From positions 1 to 9,533 of the forward strand of contig CAMBWJ010000046.1 in NCBI GenBank assembly GCA_945871545.1: a stretch of 9,533 nucleotides of DNA, given 5' to 3'. Under the pieces are notes generated by a model. The model was not told the origin of the DNA, ran no database searches, and saw only the letters and a program-made list of their open reading frames with translations. Positions 1 to 7,705 of this stretch are shown here, one piece after another. Positions within the stretch are counted from its first letter, which is position 1. Each line of letters begins with the position of its first letter. The stretch comes from an uncultured Clostridia bacterium. GTDB taxonomy: Bacteria; Bacillota_A; Clostridia; Christensenellales; Aristaeellaceae. The position numbers and the translations under genes were made by a program.

Positions 1-349
1 GCTCCGCATGCGCCGCCAGCTCACGGCAGGCAGCTTCGCCGCGCACGTCCTGCCACACGATGGCCGGACAGACCGGCTCCCCGGTCGCAGCGTCCCACAC
101 CACGGTGGTCTCGCGCTGGTTGGAGATGGCGATGCAGGCGATGTCTTCGGTGGGAATGTCCTGCGATACCTCCGCGATGATCGCCTCCACATTCCGCCAG
201 ATCTCCGCAGCGTCGTGCTCCACGCGCCCTGGCGCGGGATAATACTGCTTGTGCGGCAGCGACGCGCGACGGACGATTGCGCCGCTTGCATCCACCAGAA
301 AGGCCTTGCTGGCCGAGGTGCTCTGGTCGATTGCTACGATGTACTTCAT
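1..349 (-). CDS. FGGY-family carbohydrate kinase, N-terminal part (runs off the left edge)
   Basis: This is the first 116 residues of an ATP-dependent sugar or polyol kinase, out of about 500 for the family. The N-terminus reads MKYIVAIDQSTSASKAFLVD, the phosphate-binding beta-hairpin of the FGGY/actin fold. NQRETTVVWD (about residues 75-84) and IVWQD (about 95-99) follow, as in glycerol kinase. The DQST form with a following LPHKQ differs from classical glycerol kinase (DQGT) and resembles kinases I recall beside split transketolases, so a pentulose such as D-apulose or D-xylulose is more likely than glycerol. The ATG overlaps the transketolase stop as ATGA, and its ribosome-binding site GGAGGAG lies in the last codons of that gene, so translation is probably coupled. 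Kinase family is firm; substrate is inferred from context. The C-terminal FGGY signature is outside the window. Confidence 0.9.
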   Translation of the reverse strand, partial: MKYIVAIDQSTSASKAFLVDASGAIVRRASLPHKQYYPAPGRVEHDAAEIWRNVEAIIAEVSQDIPTEDIACIAISNQRETTVVWDAATGEPVCPAIVWQDVRGEAACRELAAHAE

Positions 350-1266
350 CGGATCAGCTCCTCCACCTTGGCGGCGATGCCGTCGGGGGTCAGGCCGTAG
401 TGTTCAAAAACCTCGTGGTTGGTGCCGCTGTACAGGTACTCGTCCGGCAGACCCAGGATCTTCATCTTCGCGGGCCTGTTCTGGCAGACGACCTCGGCCA
501 CCGCCGCGCCCAGTCCGCCGCACACGCTGTGCTCCTCGACGGTCACGATTGCGCCGGTTTCAGCAGCATCCAGCACCGCATCCACGTCCAGCGGCTTGAT
601 GGTGTGCATGTCGATCACGCGCGCCTCAATGCCCTTTTCAGCCAGGATTTCCGCCGCCTTCAGGGCCGGGTATACCATCTCGCCGCAGGCGATGATGGCC
701 GCGTCCTTGCCCTCCTTCAGCACATTCGCTTTGCCGATCTCAAAGGGCGCATTCTCGGGGTACACGTCCTCCACCGCGCCGCGGCCCATGCGCACATAGG
801 CGGGCTCCGTGGATGCGACCAGCGCCTTCGTCATGGCGACCGCCTGGTTCGCATCGGCGGGGATGAGCACCTGCAGTCCGGGAACCGCGCGCATGAAGGC
901 CACGTCCTGCACCGCGTGGTGGGTTCCGCCCAGCGCGCCGTAGCTCACGCCGCAGGACACGCCGATGATCTTTACGTTCGTGTGGGAGTAGGCCACATCC
1001 ACCTTCACCTGCTCGGCGGAGCGGGTGGAATAGAAGCTGGCGGGGCCGCAGACGAAGGGAATCAGGCCCGTGCAGGCGAGGCCCGCCGCGATGCCCACCG
1101 CGTCCTGCTCGGCGATGCCGCACTCCACAAACTGCTCGGGCAGTTCCTTCACGAAATCATTGAGGGTCACGCTGCCCCGGCTGTCGGTCGCCAGCGCAAA
1201 GATGCGCTTGTCCTCCCTTGCCAGCTCCAGCAGCGTCTCGGTAAATGCCTTTCTTGCAGCCTTCAT
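346..1266 (-). CDS. Transketolase, C-terminal subunit (Pyr plus C-terminal domains)
   Basis: At 306 residues this is the usual size for the second half of a split transketolase. It supplies the pyrimidine-binding domain and C-terminal domain and pairs with the upstream gene product to transfer two-carbon ketol units in the cytoplasm. GIAEQD at residues 50-55 carries the catalytic glutamate (E53) that activates thiamine diphosphate. FVCGPASFYSTRSAEQV (71-87) and GGTHHAVQD (113-121) are further transketolase blocks, and the C-terminal domain includes VTVEEHSVCGGLG. It starts with ATG inside the stop of the N-terminal subunit (ATGA overlap), with AAGGGGG about ten bases upstream. It ends in another ATGA overlap with the FGGY kinase. 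In apiose degraders this subunit would be AplB, acting on apulose 4-phosphate. Alternatives are a general pentose-phosphate transketolase or a DXS-like enzyme, but DXS is not split in this way. Confidence 0.93.
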   Translation of the reverse strand: MKAARKAFTETLLELAREDKRIFALATDSRGSVTLNDFVKELPEQFVECGIAEQDAVGIAAGLACTGLIPFVCGPASFYSTRSAEQVKVDVAYSHTNVKIIGVSCGVSYGALGGTHHAVQDVAFMRAVPGLQVLIPADANQAVAMTKALVASTEPAYVRMGRGAVEDVYPENAPFEIGKANVLKEGKDAAIIACGEMVYPALKAAEILAEKGIEARVIDMHTIKPLDVDAVLDAAETGAIVTVEEHSVCGGLGAAVAEVVCQNRPAKMKILGLPDEYLYSGTNHEVFEHYGLTPDGIAAKVEELIR

Positions 1267-2060
1267 GCCCAGTCAACCCCCTTCACGCCCAGCGCCTCGT
1301 AGGCCTCGGCCAATTGTTCCTCCGTGGGCACGTGGTGGTGCCACTCGGCCTTGTTCTCGGCAAAGGGCAGGCCCTTGCCCTTGATGGTGTGCAGAATCAG
1401 GCAATGGGGCTTGCCGCCGTTCTGCACCTTGTCGAAGTAGTCGCAGAGCGCCTGCATGTCGTTGCCGTCGAGCTCGGTCACGTCCCAGCCGAAGGCCGAC
1501 CACTTGGCCGCGAAGTCCTCCAGCGCCATGACCTCCTCGGTGGTGCCGCTGATCTGCAGGCCGTTGCGGTCGATGAGGGCAAAGAGGTTGTCCAGCTTGT
1601 AGTTCGCGCCGGCCATTGCGGCCTCCCACACGCTGCCCTCGGCCTGTTCGCCGTCGCCCATGACCACGAACACGCGGCTGTCCCTGCCCTGACGGCGCTC
1701 GCCGATGGCCATGCCCACGCCAACCGGCAGGCCATGCCCCAGCGCGCCGGTGGACATCTCCACGCCGGGAACCTTGTTGTTGGGGTGTCCGATCAGCGGA
1801 CTTCCCGCGCAGGAGAAGGTCCTGAGTTGCTCCTTCGGGAAGTAGCCCTTGTCCGCCAGAATTGCCCAGTAGCCCTCCACGGAGTGGCCCTTGCTGAGCA
1901 GGAAGTGGTCATTTTCGTTCATCACATGATAGAACAGGCAGGTGAGCGCGTCCAGGCAGCTCATTGCGCCGCCGGTGTGACCGGTCTTTGCGCGGGTGAT
2001 CATCGTGACCGCATCCGCGCGGCGCTCGTTTGCGATTCTTTGAAGTTTGCTTGCATCCAT
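1263..2060 (-). CDS. Transketolase, N-terminal subunit (thiamine diphosphate-binding PP domain)
   Basis: This 265-residue protein is the diphosphate-binding half of a split transketolase. Visible motifs in order are GHTGG (27-31), LSKGH (55-59), GHP (91-93), GALGHGLP (105-112), the ThDP/magnesium motif GDG (135-137) with its partner asparagine in DRNG (N166), IKGKG (226-230) and HHHVP (241-245). The histidines at 28, 59, 92 and 109 match conserved transketolase substrate and cofactor contacts. The ATG follows GGGAGG by eight bases, and only 20 bases separate it from the permease stop. The coupled C-terminal subunit follows. Sitting inside a sugar-transport operon, the enzyme probably acts on the phosphorylated product of the adjacent FGGY kinase rather than serving as the housekeeping transketolase. 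In the apiose pathway this would be AplA. Confidence 0.94.
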   Translation of the reverse strand: MDASKLQRIANERRADAVTMITRAKTGHTGGAMSCLDALTCLFYHVMNENDHFLLSKGHSVEGYWAILADKGYFPKEQLRTFSCAGSPLIGHPNNKVPGVEMSTGALGHGLPVGVGMAIGERRQGRDSRVFVVMGDGEQAEGSVWEAAMAGANYKLDNLFALIDRNGLQISGTTEEVMALEDFAAKWSAFGWDVTELDGNDMQALCDYFDKVQNGGKPHCLILHTIKGKGLPFAENKAEWHHHVPTEEQLAEAYEALGVKGVDWA

Positions 2061-2080
2061 ATGTATTTCCTCCCGAATGC

Positions 2081-3139
2081 TTACTTGGAGCGGGCAGCCA
2101 GCGCCGCCTTCTTTTGCAGATCCTTCTGCACCAGGTCGATGACGACGGCGACGATGATCACGATGCCCTTGATGACCATCTGCCAGAAGGAGGACACGCC
2201 CATCATAATCATGCCGTCGTTGAGCACGTTGATGACCAGGATGCCCACGATGGTGCCGCCGATGGTTCCCAGGCCGCCGGACATGGAGGTGCCGCCCAGA
2301 ACGACGGAGGCGATGGCGTTCATCTCCCAGGATTCGCCGGTGGCGGGATGGGCCGCGCGCAGCTGGCTGGTCATGATGATGCCGGACAGCGCCGCGCAGA
2401 ACGCGGAGAACACGTACACGAACAGCTTGACCTTGCGAATCTTGATGCCGGAGAGGGTGGCGGCGCGCTCGTTGCCGCCGACAGCGTAGATCTGGTTGCC
2501 CAGCGGGGTCTTCTTCATGATGAAGGCGGCGATGGCGGCCATCACCAGGAAAATCACGATGGAGTAAGGCACCTGAATGCCCGGAATGGTGCCGGAGCCG
2601 ATCTTGTCAAATCCCAGGTTGCCCTTGGCAGCGTCGCCGAAGAGGTTCGGGAAGGTCGCGCCGCCGTTGCGCAGCATGGCCGCGCCGCGGCAGATGTACA
2701 TGGTTCCCAGGGTTGCGATGAAGGCGGGCACGTTCATCCGGGCGATCAGGAAGCCGGAGAACAGGCCGATGATGATGGCCAGCACGAACACGATCAGAAG
2801 GATCAGCGGCACGTTGGGGTAGATCGTTCCGGCCACGCCCGGCAGGCGTATGCCCTCAATCATCAATCCGCCTGCGATCATGCCGGAGAGTCCGGCGACC
2901 GCGCCCACGGACAGGTCGATGCCGCCGGTGATGATGACCAGGGTCATGCCCAGCGCCAGCAGGCCGTAGATGGAGGAGTGCTTCACCATCAGAACGATGC
3001 TGCTCCACTCGGTGAAGTTGGGGGCCTTGAAGCTGAAGAAGATCAGCAGGATAAACAGGGCGATGAAGGTTCTGGCCTTCAGAAGCAGCATGCCGATGGA
3101 ACTGCCGCCCGCCTTCTTTTTCTGTACCGCATTGCTCAT
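2081..3139 (-). CDS. RbsC-like sugar ABC transporter permease (BPD_transp_2 family)
   Basis: This 352-residue inner-membrane protein belongs to the CUT2 (ribose/xylose/galactose) importer class. It has a short charged N-terminus (about residues 1-20) followed by about nine or ten hydrophobic stretches. The family signature GGIDLSVG is at 72-79. The cytoplasmic coupling segment, with YAVGGNERAATLSGIK, lies at about 218-233 and contacts the ATPase. The C-terminal GGTSMSGGLGTIGGTIVG (282-299) is also typical of RbsC. Its ATG shares one base with the ATPase stop (TAATG), and GGGAG just upstream serves as ribosome-binding site. One permease gene implies a homodimer, as in RbsABC. Substrate is not readable from the permease; kinase and transketolase neighbours point to a pentose or pentulose. 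Confidence 0.95.
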   Translation of the reverse strand: MSNAVQKKKAGGSSIGMLLLKARTFIALFILLIFFSFKAPNFTEWSSIVLMVKHSSIYGLLALGMTLVIITGGIDLSVGAVAGLSGMIAGGLMIEGIRLPGVAGTIYPNVPLILLIVFVLAIIIGLFSGFLIARMNVPAFIATLGTMYICRGAAMLRNGGATFPNLFGDAAKGNLGFDKIGSGTIPGIQVPYSIVIFLVMAAIAAFIMKKTPLGNQIYAVGGNERAATLSGIKIRKVKLFVYVFSAFCAALSGIIMTSQLRAAHPATGESWEMNAIASVVLGGTSMSGGLGTIGGTIVGILVINVLNDGMIMMGVSSFWQMVIKGIVIIVAVVIDLVQKDLQKKAALAARSK

Positions 3140-4683
3140 TATGTTGCGCTCCCTTCCGTTTTTGCCGCTTTACCGGTGTGCAGATTGGCTGCGGACGCGA
3201 TGACCAGCGCGTCCTCGGTGATCTCGTCGCCCGTGAGGTCGGCGGTCAGCTTGCCGTTGGACATGACCAGCACGCGGTCGCACACGGAGATGATTTCCTT
3301 CAATTCGCTGCCCACGAAGATCACGCCGTTGCCCTGTGCGGCGAACTGGCGCATCAGGATGAAGATGTCGGTCTTTGCGCCCACGTCAATGCCGCGGGAG
3401 GGCTCGTCCATCATGAAGATCTTCGCGTTGGCCATGACGCACTTGCCGATGACCACCTTCTGCTGGTTGCCGCCGGAGAGGCTGGTGATTAGGTGCTTCA
3501 CGTCCGCCACCTTCACCTGCATGTCCTTGACGGTCTTTTTCACGGCCTCCCTGCACTGGCCCTTGTTGATCACGCCGTTCTTGGTAAACTGCGGAATGCT
3601 GGTCAGAAGCAGGTTGTCGGAGATGGACATGGTCTGCACCAGACCGTCCTTCTGACGGTCCTCGGGCACCAGCACCATGCCCCGGGCAATCTGATCGGTG
3701 ACGTTGGGCTTGGTGATGGTCTCGCCCTCGATGACAATGGTGCCGCTGGATTCGGGGTGCAGGCCCATCAGGCTCTCCACCAGCTCCGTGCGGCCCGCGC
3801 CCATCAGGCCGTAGATGCCCAGTACCTCGCCCTGATGCAGCGTGAAGGAGACGTGGTCGACGGTGTAGCCGCCGCCCAGGCGGGGCAAGCAGTAGTCCCT
3901 GACCTGCATCAGTTCCTTCTTTTCGCCCGCATAGGGAAGCTTTTCGATGGTCAGGTTGGAGTGGCCCACCATCTTCTCCACGATCCAGCTCACGGAGATG
4001 TCCTTGACCTCGGCGTTGGCCACCCATTTGCCGTCGCGCAGGATGGTGACGTAGTCGCCGATGCGGATGATCTCCTCCAGGCGGTGGGAGATGTAGATGA
4101 TGGCGATGCCGCGCTTCTTCAGATCCTCGATCAGCGTGAACAGCACCTCGACCTCGGCGTTGGACAGCGAGGAGGTGGGCTCGTCCATGATGAGCACCTT
4201 CAACTGGTCGTGCAGCATGGTCTTGGCGATCTCCACGATCTGCTGCTGACCTACGCGCAGGTTGAGCATGATGTCGTTGGGGTCGATGCCCGGCTGCAGG
4301 GTGTCCAGAATCTCGCTGGCGCGGCGAATCTGGGTCCTGCGGTCGATCATGCCGTGCTTCTTCAGTTCCTTTCCGGCGAACATGTTGTCGGCAACCTTCA
4401 TCTCCGGGAACAGGTTCAGCTCCTGGTGGATGATGCCCACGCCCGCCGCGCTGGCCTCGCGGGTGTTCTGGAACTTCACTTCCTTGCCGTCCAGCAGAAT
4501 CTTGCCGCTGGTGGGCTTTTCGATTCCGGCCAGGATCTTCATCAGCGTGGACTTGCCCGCGCCGTTCTCGCCGATGAGCACGTTCACCTTGCCGGGATAG
4601 ATGTCAAAGCTGACCTCATTCAGGGCCAGTGTGCCGGGGTACTGCTTGGAGACCCCGACGGCCTGCATTACGGCTTGCTGCAT
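3139..4683 (-). CDS. RbsA-like sugar ABC importer ATP-binding protein with two ABC domains
   Basis: At 514 residues this is the usual size for CUT2 ATPases. The first domain has Walker A GENGAGKST (38-46), a Q-loop at HQELNL (86-91), signature LRVGQQQ (142-148), Walker B LIMDEP (164-169) and the switch histidine in ISHR (H200). The second domain has the degenerate Walker A GLMGAGRTE (292-300) typical of RbsA, signature LSGGNQQ (402-408) and Walker B FMMDEP (423-428). GSELKE (458-463) stands at the switch position without histidine. Domain two therefore probably binds but does not efficiently hydrolyse ATP, as is known for this family. The ribosome-binding site GGGAGG lies in the last codons of the DUF2291 gene, four bases separate the two genes, and the stop overlaps the permease start (TAATG). 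MDEPSRG replaces the commoner MDEPTRG, which I regard as minor. Confidence 0.96.
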   Translation of the reverse strand: MQQAVMQAVGVSKQYPGTLALNEVSFDIYPGKVNVLIGENGAGKSTLMKILAGIEKPTSGKILLDGKEVKFQNTREASAAGVGIIHQELNLFPEMKVADNMFAGKELKKHGMIDRRTQIRRASEILDTLQPGIDPNDIMLNLRVGQQQIVEIAKTMLHDQLKVLIMDEPTSSLSNAEVEVLFTLIEDLKKRGIAIIYISHRLEEIIRIGDYVTILRDGKWVANAEVKDISVSWIVEKMVGHSNLTIEKLPYAGEKKELMQVRDYCLPRLGGGYTVDHVSFTLHQGEVLGIYGLMGAGRTELVESLMGLHPESSGTIVIEGETITKPNVTDQIARGMVLVPEDRQKDGLVQTMSISDNLLLTSIPQFTKNGVINKGQCREAVKKTVKDMQVKVADVKHLITSLSGGNQQKVVIGKCVMANAKIFMMDEPSRGIDVGAKTDIFILMRQFAAQGNGVIFVGSELKEIISVCDRVLVMSNGKLTADLTGDEITEDALVIASAANLHTGKAAKTEGSAT

Positions 4684-4687
4684 ACGA

Positions 4688-5389
4688 TCAACCTCCCGCC
4701 ACGTTCATTTCAACGGGGATGACCACCAGATTGTCCAGACCCGGCGCAGTCATGGCCACGCAGCCATAGACGCTCAGCTCCTTGCCCACCAGATCCTCGG
4801 GAGCATAGTTTGCAAAGATGCTCTCCTTGACCTTGTTGTTGAAGGCGGTGCTCAGGTCGGCGAACTCCACCTGGTTGGCGAAGTCGTCCAGCTTCAGGAA
4901 GGCCACGCCGTCGCGGATGGCGTTCTTGACGTTGGTGGAGAACACCTTGCCGAAGTGCACCTTGCAGTCGGCAACGCCGTCGTAGGGCGCGAGATCCAGC
5001 ACCAGCTGCACCTTGTTGGCGGACTCCGCGTTGGCCAGCTCCAGCACCTTGCCCTCGGCCTTCACACAGAAGCCCCAGGCGCTGGTCTCGTTGGCGCGAT
5101 AGCCGTAGCTTGCGCCGGCCGCGCCCAGATCCGCCGTGGTGTCGGCGATCAGCGTGGGCATCTCCACCGCGCGCTCCTTCACCGTGGGCACGATCTTCTC
5201 GTCCCAGTTGTCCGCGCAGTACTGCTCGGCGATGCTGAGCTGCTCCACCGCGACCTCGTTGCCGTCGGCGTCGATCACCGTCTCCACGACGGGATCGGGG
5301 ATGATGGTCACGCGACAGGTCAGTGCGATCAGAACCACGAGCACCACCGCCGCAGCCAGCTTGAATACATTGATCTTCCTATTCTTCAT
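4688..5389 (-). CDS. DUF2291-family membrane-anchored extracytoplasmic protein
   Basis: This 233-residue protein carries a positively charged N-terminus, one hydrophobic segment (about residues 8-24) and a cysteine at 25, then a soluble domain. The C-terminal part, with FLKLDDFANQVEFADLS, closely resembles what I recall of DUF2291, described as a predicted periplasmic lipoprotein. Members of that family often sit beside Rbs-type sugar transporters. I chose the ATG at 5389 because GGGGGAG lies nine bases upstream; the longer reading frame from 5467 would translate through a terminator hairpin. The lipobox is imperfect: ALTC has threonine at -1, where lipoproteins normally have Gly, Ala or Ser, so a transmembrane anchor is possible. 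The protein lies between the binding-protein and ATPase genes, which suggests an accessory role in the importer. Its biochemical function is unknown to me. Confidence 0.85.
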   Translation of the reverse strand: MKNRKINVFKLAAAVVLVVLIALTCRVTIIPDPVVETVIDADGNEVAVEQLSIAEQYCADNWDEKIVPTVKERAVEMPTLIADTTADLGAAGASYGYRANETSAWGFCVKAEGKVLELANAESANKVQLVLDLAPYDGVADCKVHFGKVFSTNVKNAIRDGVAFLKLDDFANQVEFADLSTAFNNKVKESIFANYAPEDLVGKELSVYGCVAMTAPGLDNLVVIPVEMNVAGG

Positions 5390-5420
5390 AAAACGATACT
5401 CCCCCGTGGTATTCTTGTAC

Positions 5421-5460
5421 AAAAAGAGGGGCGGCCGCGGCTGAACCGCGTGCCGCCCCT
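5421..5460 (-). terminator. Strong intrinsic terminator between the binding-protein gene and the rest of the operon
   Basis: On the minus strand a 9-bp GC-rich stem (AGGGGCGGC with GCCGCCCCT, 5427-5435 and 5452-5460) continues, after one bulged base, into a second perfect 5-bp stem (CGCGG/CCGCG) closed by a 5-base loop. CTTTTTG follows. This is a textbook Rho-independent terminator. It lies 16 bases past the binding-protein stop and about 30 bases before the DUF2291 start. It most likely limits read-through so that the binding protein is made in excess of the membrane complex. Confidence 0.93.
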
Positions 5461-5476
5461 GCTGCATGCTCGGAAA

Positions 5477-6448
<972 letters not shown>

Positions 6449-6451
6449 CTC

Positions 6452-6469
6452 AGCGCCCGAAGCGCCCGA
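6452..6469. repeat. Tandem 9-bp duplication
   Basis: AGCGCCCGA occurs twice back to back, as a GC-rich island in the otherwise AT-rich leader of the binding-protein gene. The repeat is exact. No function can be assigned. Confidence 0.6.
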
Positions 6470-6508
6470 AAACAAAACGATGCGATGCATCCTAATCTTA
6501 TATTTACC

Positions 6509-6518
6509 TTGTCGGCAA
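6509..6518. promoter_or_regulatory. Candidate LacI-type operator with central CG
   Basis: TTGTCGGCAA reads TTGnCGnCAA, 8 of 10 positions symmetric around a central CG. LacI-family hinge helices insert at such a central CpG. It would lie about 40 bases inside the transcript of the sugar operon, where bound repressor could act as a roadblock. It is a single copy and short, so chance is possible. Confidence 0.4.
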
Positions 6519-6563
6519 ATTATTCCAGATATAGATATGCATTCTCCCTCTTTCGATGAATTT

Positions 6564-6569
6564 ATTATA
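6564..6569 (-). promoter_or_regulatory. Probable -10 element of the sugar operon promoter
   Basis: A perfect TATAAT on the minus strand (preceded by CATG) would start transcription near 6556, giving a leader of roughly 140 bases before the binding-protein ATG. At the right distance upstream there is no recognisable -35; the hexamer 17 bases away is TATCAA. The promoter may therefore be intrinsically weak or need an activator. Confidence 0.55.
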
Positions 6570-6598
6570 CATGCCAGCAAACTAAATTGATATAAATT

Positions 6599-6620
6599 AT
6601 TTAGCAAACATTGACTAAAT
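6599..6620. promoter_or_regulatory. Candidate operator overlapping the regulator promoter -35
   Basis: The 22-bp inverted repeat ATTTAG-N10-CTAAAT, with further internal AA/TT symmetry, covers the -35 hexamer (6611-6616) of the regulator promoter and lies just upstream of the operon promoter. Occupation would repress the regulator gene and could affect the divergent operon. It lacks the central CG usual for LacI-family sites, so the bound protein could be another regulator, or the symmetry may reflect AT-rich composition. Confidence 0.4.
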
Positions 6621-6639
6621 TCACTAAATTCCGTATAAT
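6611..6639 (+). promoter_or_regulatory. Sigma-A promoter of the LacI-family regulator gene
   Basis: TTGACT (6611-6616), a 17-base spacer and TATAAT (6634-6639) give a near-consensus housekeeping promoter. Expected start of transcription is about 6646, so the leader is only about 25 bases and contains the ribosome-binding site AAAGGAGG at 6656-6663. Confidence 0.88.
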
Positions 6640-6671
6640 GAATTCATCTTCAGACAAAGGAGGCGTTAAAT

Positions 6672-7679
6672 GTGGCCATCACAGCCAAGGAGCTGGCGAA
6701 AAAACTGAATCTGTCGGAGGCGGCGGTCTCGCTGGCGCTGAACAACATGCCCGGCGTGAGCACCCAGACCCGGAAGCGCGTGTGGGACGCCGCGCAGGAG
6801 CTGGGCTACGATTTTTCCCGGCGCGCACTTCCCCACATGGAATTCAAGGGCACCATTTGCCTGGTGATCTACAAAAAGAGCGGCGCGGTGGTCGCCGACA
6901 CGCCCTTCTTCTCCTCGCTGACCGAGGGCGTGCTCATCGGCTGCAAGCGATGCGGCTACGAACTGGTCATCCGCCACCTGTACGAGGACGAGAACCTGGA
7001 GAAGCAGCTGTATCTGCTGGAATCGGCCAAGTTTGCGGGCCTGATTGTGCTCGCCACGGAGATGAACCTGAGCTCCATGCGGCCCTTCGCCCAGCTCAAG
7101 ACGCCGCTGGTCATCCTGGACTCCTACTTCGACACCCTTCCCTACGACTGCGTGCTCATCAACAACATTCAGGGCGCGTTCATCGCCACGGACTACATCA
7201 TCAACAAGCGCAAGCAGCAGCCGGGCTACATGCACTCGGCCTACTCCATCTCCAACTTTGAGGAACGCGCGGACGGCTTCTACAAGGCGATCCGCTTTAA
7301 CGGCATGTCCACCTCCAAGTGCATCGTGCACCACCTGACCCCCTCGCAGGAGGGGGCGTGCGCGGACATGCGCGCGCTGATCGAGTCCGGCGAGGAACTG
7401 GCTCCCTGCTACTTTGCCGACAACGATTACATCGCCGTGGGCGCGATCACCGCGCTGAAGGAGGCAGGCTACCGCATCCCGGAGGACATCGCCGTGATCG
7501 GCTTCGACGATCTGCCGCTGTGCGAATATCTCTCTCCCCCGCTGACCACCATCCACGTGCCCAAGCAGTATCTGGGCGAGACCGCCGCGCGGCGCATGGC
7601 GCAGATCATCGAGACCAGATCCCACACGCCGGTCAAGACGGAGGTCAGCACCACGCTCGTCAAGCGCAAGAGCGTATGA
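6672..7679 (+). CDS. LacI-family transcriptional regulator
   Basis: This 335-residue protein has an N-terminal helix-turn-helix (about residues 2-24, with LSEAAVSLALNN as turn and recognition helix), the VSTQTRKRVWDAAQELGYD linker typical of LacI proteins, then a type-1 periplasmic-binding-like sugar sensor domain. Sensor hallmarks include DTPFFSSLTEGV, the CYFADNDYIAVGAITAL segment and VIGFDDLPLCEY near the end. It starts at GTG 6672: AAAGGAGG lies eight bases upstream, while the nearby ATG at 6670 is in another frame and soon meets a stop. It is divergent from the sugar operon, so it probably controls that operon and itself, responding to the imported sugar or a phosphorylated intermediate. 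Whether it represses or activates cannot be read from sequence. Confidence 0.95.
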   Translation: MAITAKELAKKLNLSEAAVSLALNNMPGVSTQTRKRVWDAAQELGYDFSRRALPHMEFKGTICLVIYKKSGAVVADTPFFSSLTEGVLIGCKRCGYELVIRHLYEDENLEKQLYLLESAKFAGLIVLATEMNLSSMRPFAQLKTPLVILDSYFDTLPYDCVLINNIQGAFIATDYIINKRKQQPGYMHSAYSISNFEERADGFYKAIRFNGMSTSKCIVHHLTPSQEGACADMRALIESGEELAPCYFADNDYIAVGAITALKEAGYRIPEDIAVIGFDDLPLCEYLSPPLTTIHVPKQYLGETAARRMAQIIETRSHTPVKTEVSTTLVKRKSV

Positions 7680-7705
7680 AACCCGCCGGTTCGAGATCCG
7701 AACAG

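Noticed and set aside
277..4722. Several long plus-strand open frames opposite the operon (for example 277-1302, 1245-2489, 2030-3655, 3493-4722)
   Set aside because: They lie antisense to well-supported genes, are rich in His, Asp, Gly and Val or in Arg and Pro as expected for GC-rich shadows, and have no family motifs or convincing ribosome-binding sites.
5390..5467. Longer start for the DUF2291 gene at 5467
   Set aside because: The extra 26 residues would be encoded by the terminator hairpin, and a well-placed GGGGGAG precedes the ATG at 5389.
6670..6672. ATG at 6670 as start of the LacI-family gene
   Set aside because: It is in a different frame that soon hits a stop; the GTG at 6672 opens the frame with the helix-turn-helix and has AAAGGAGG at proper distance.
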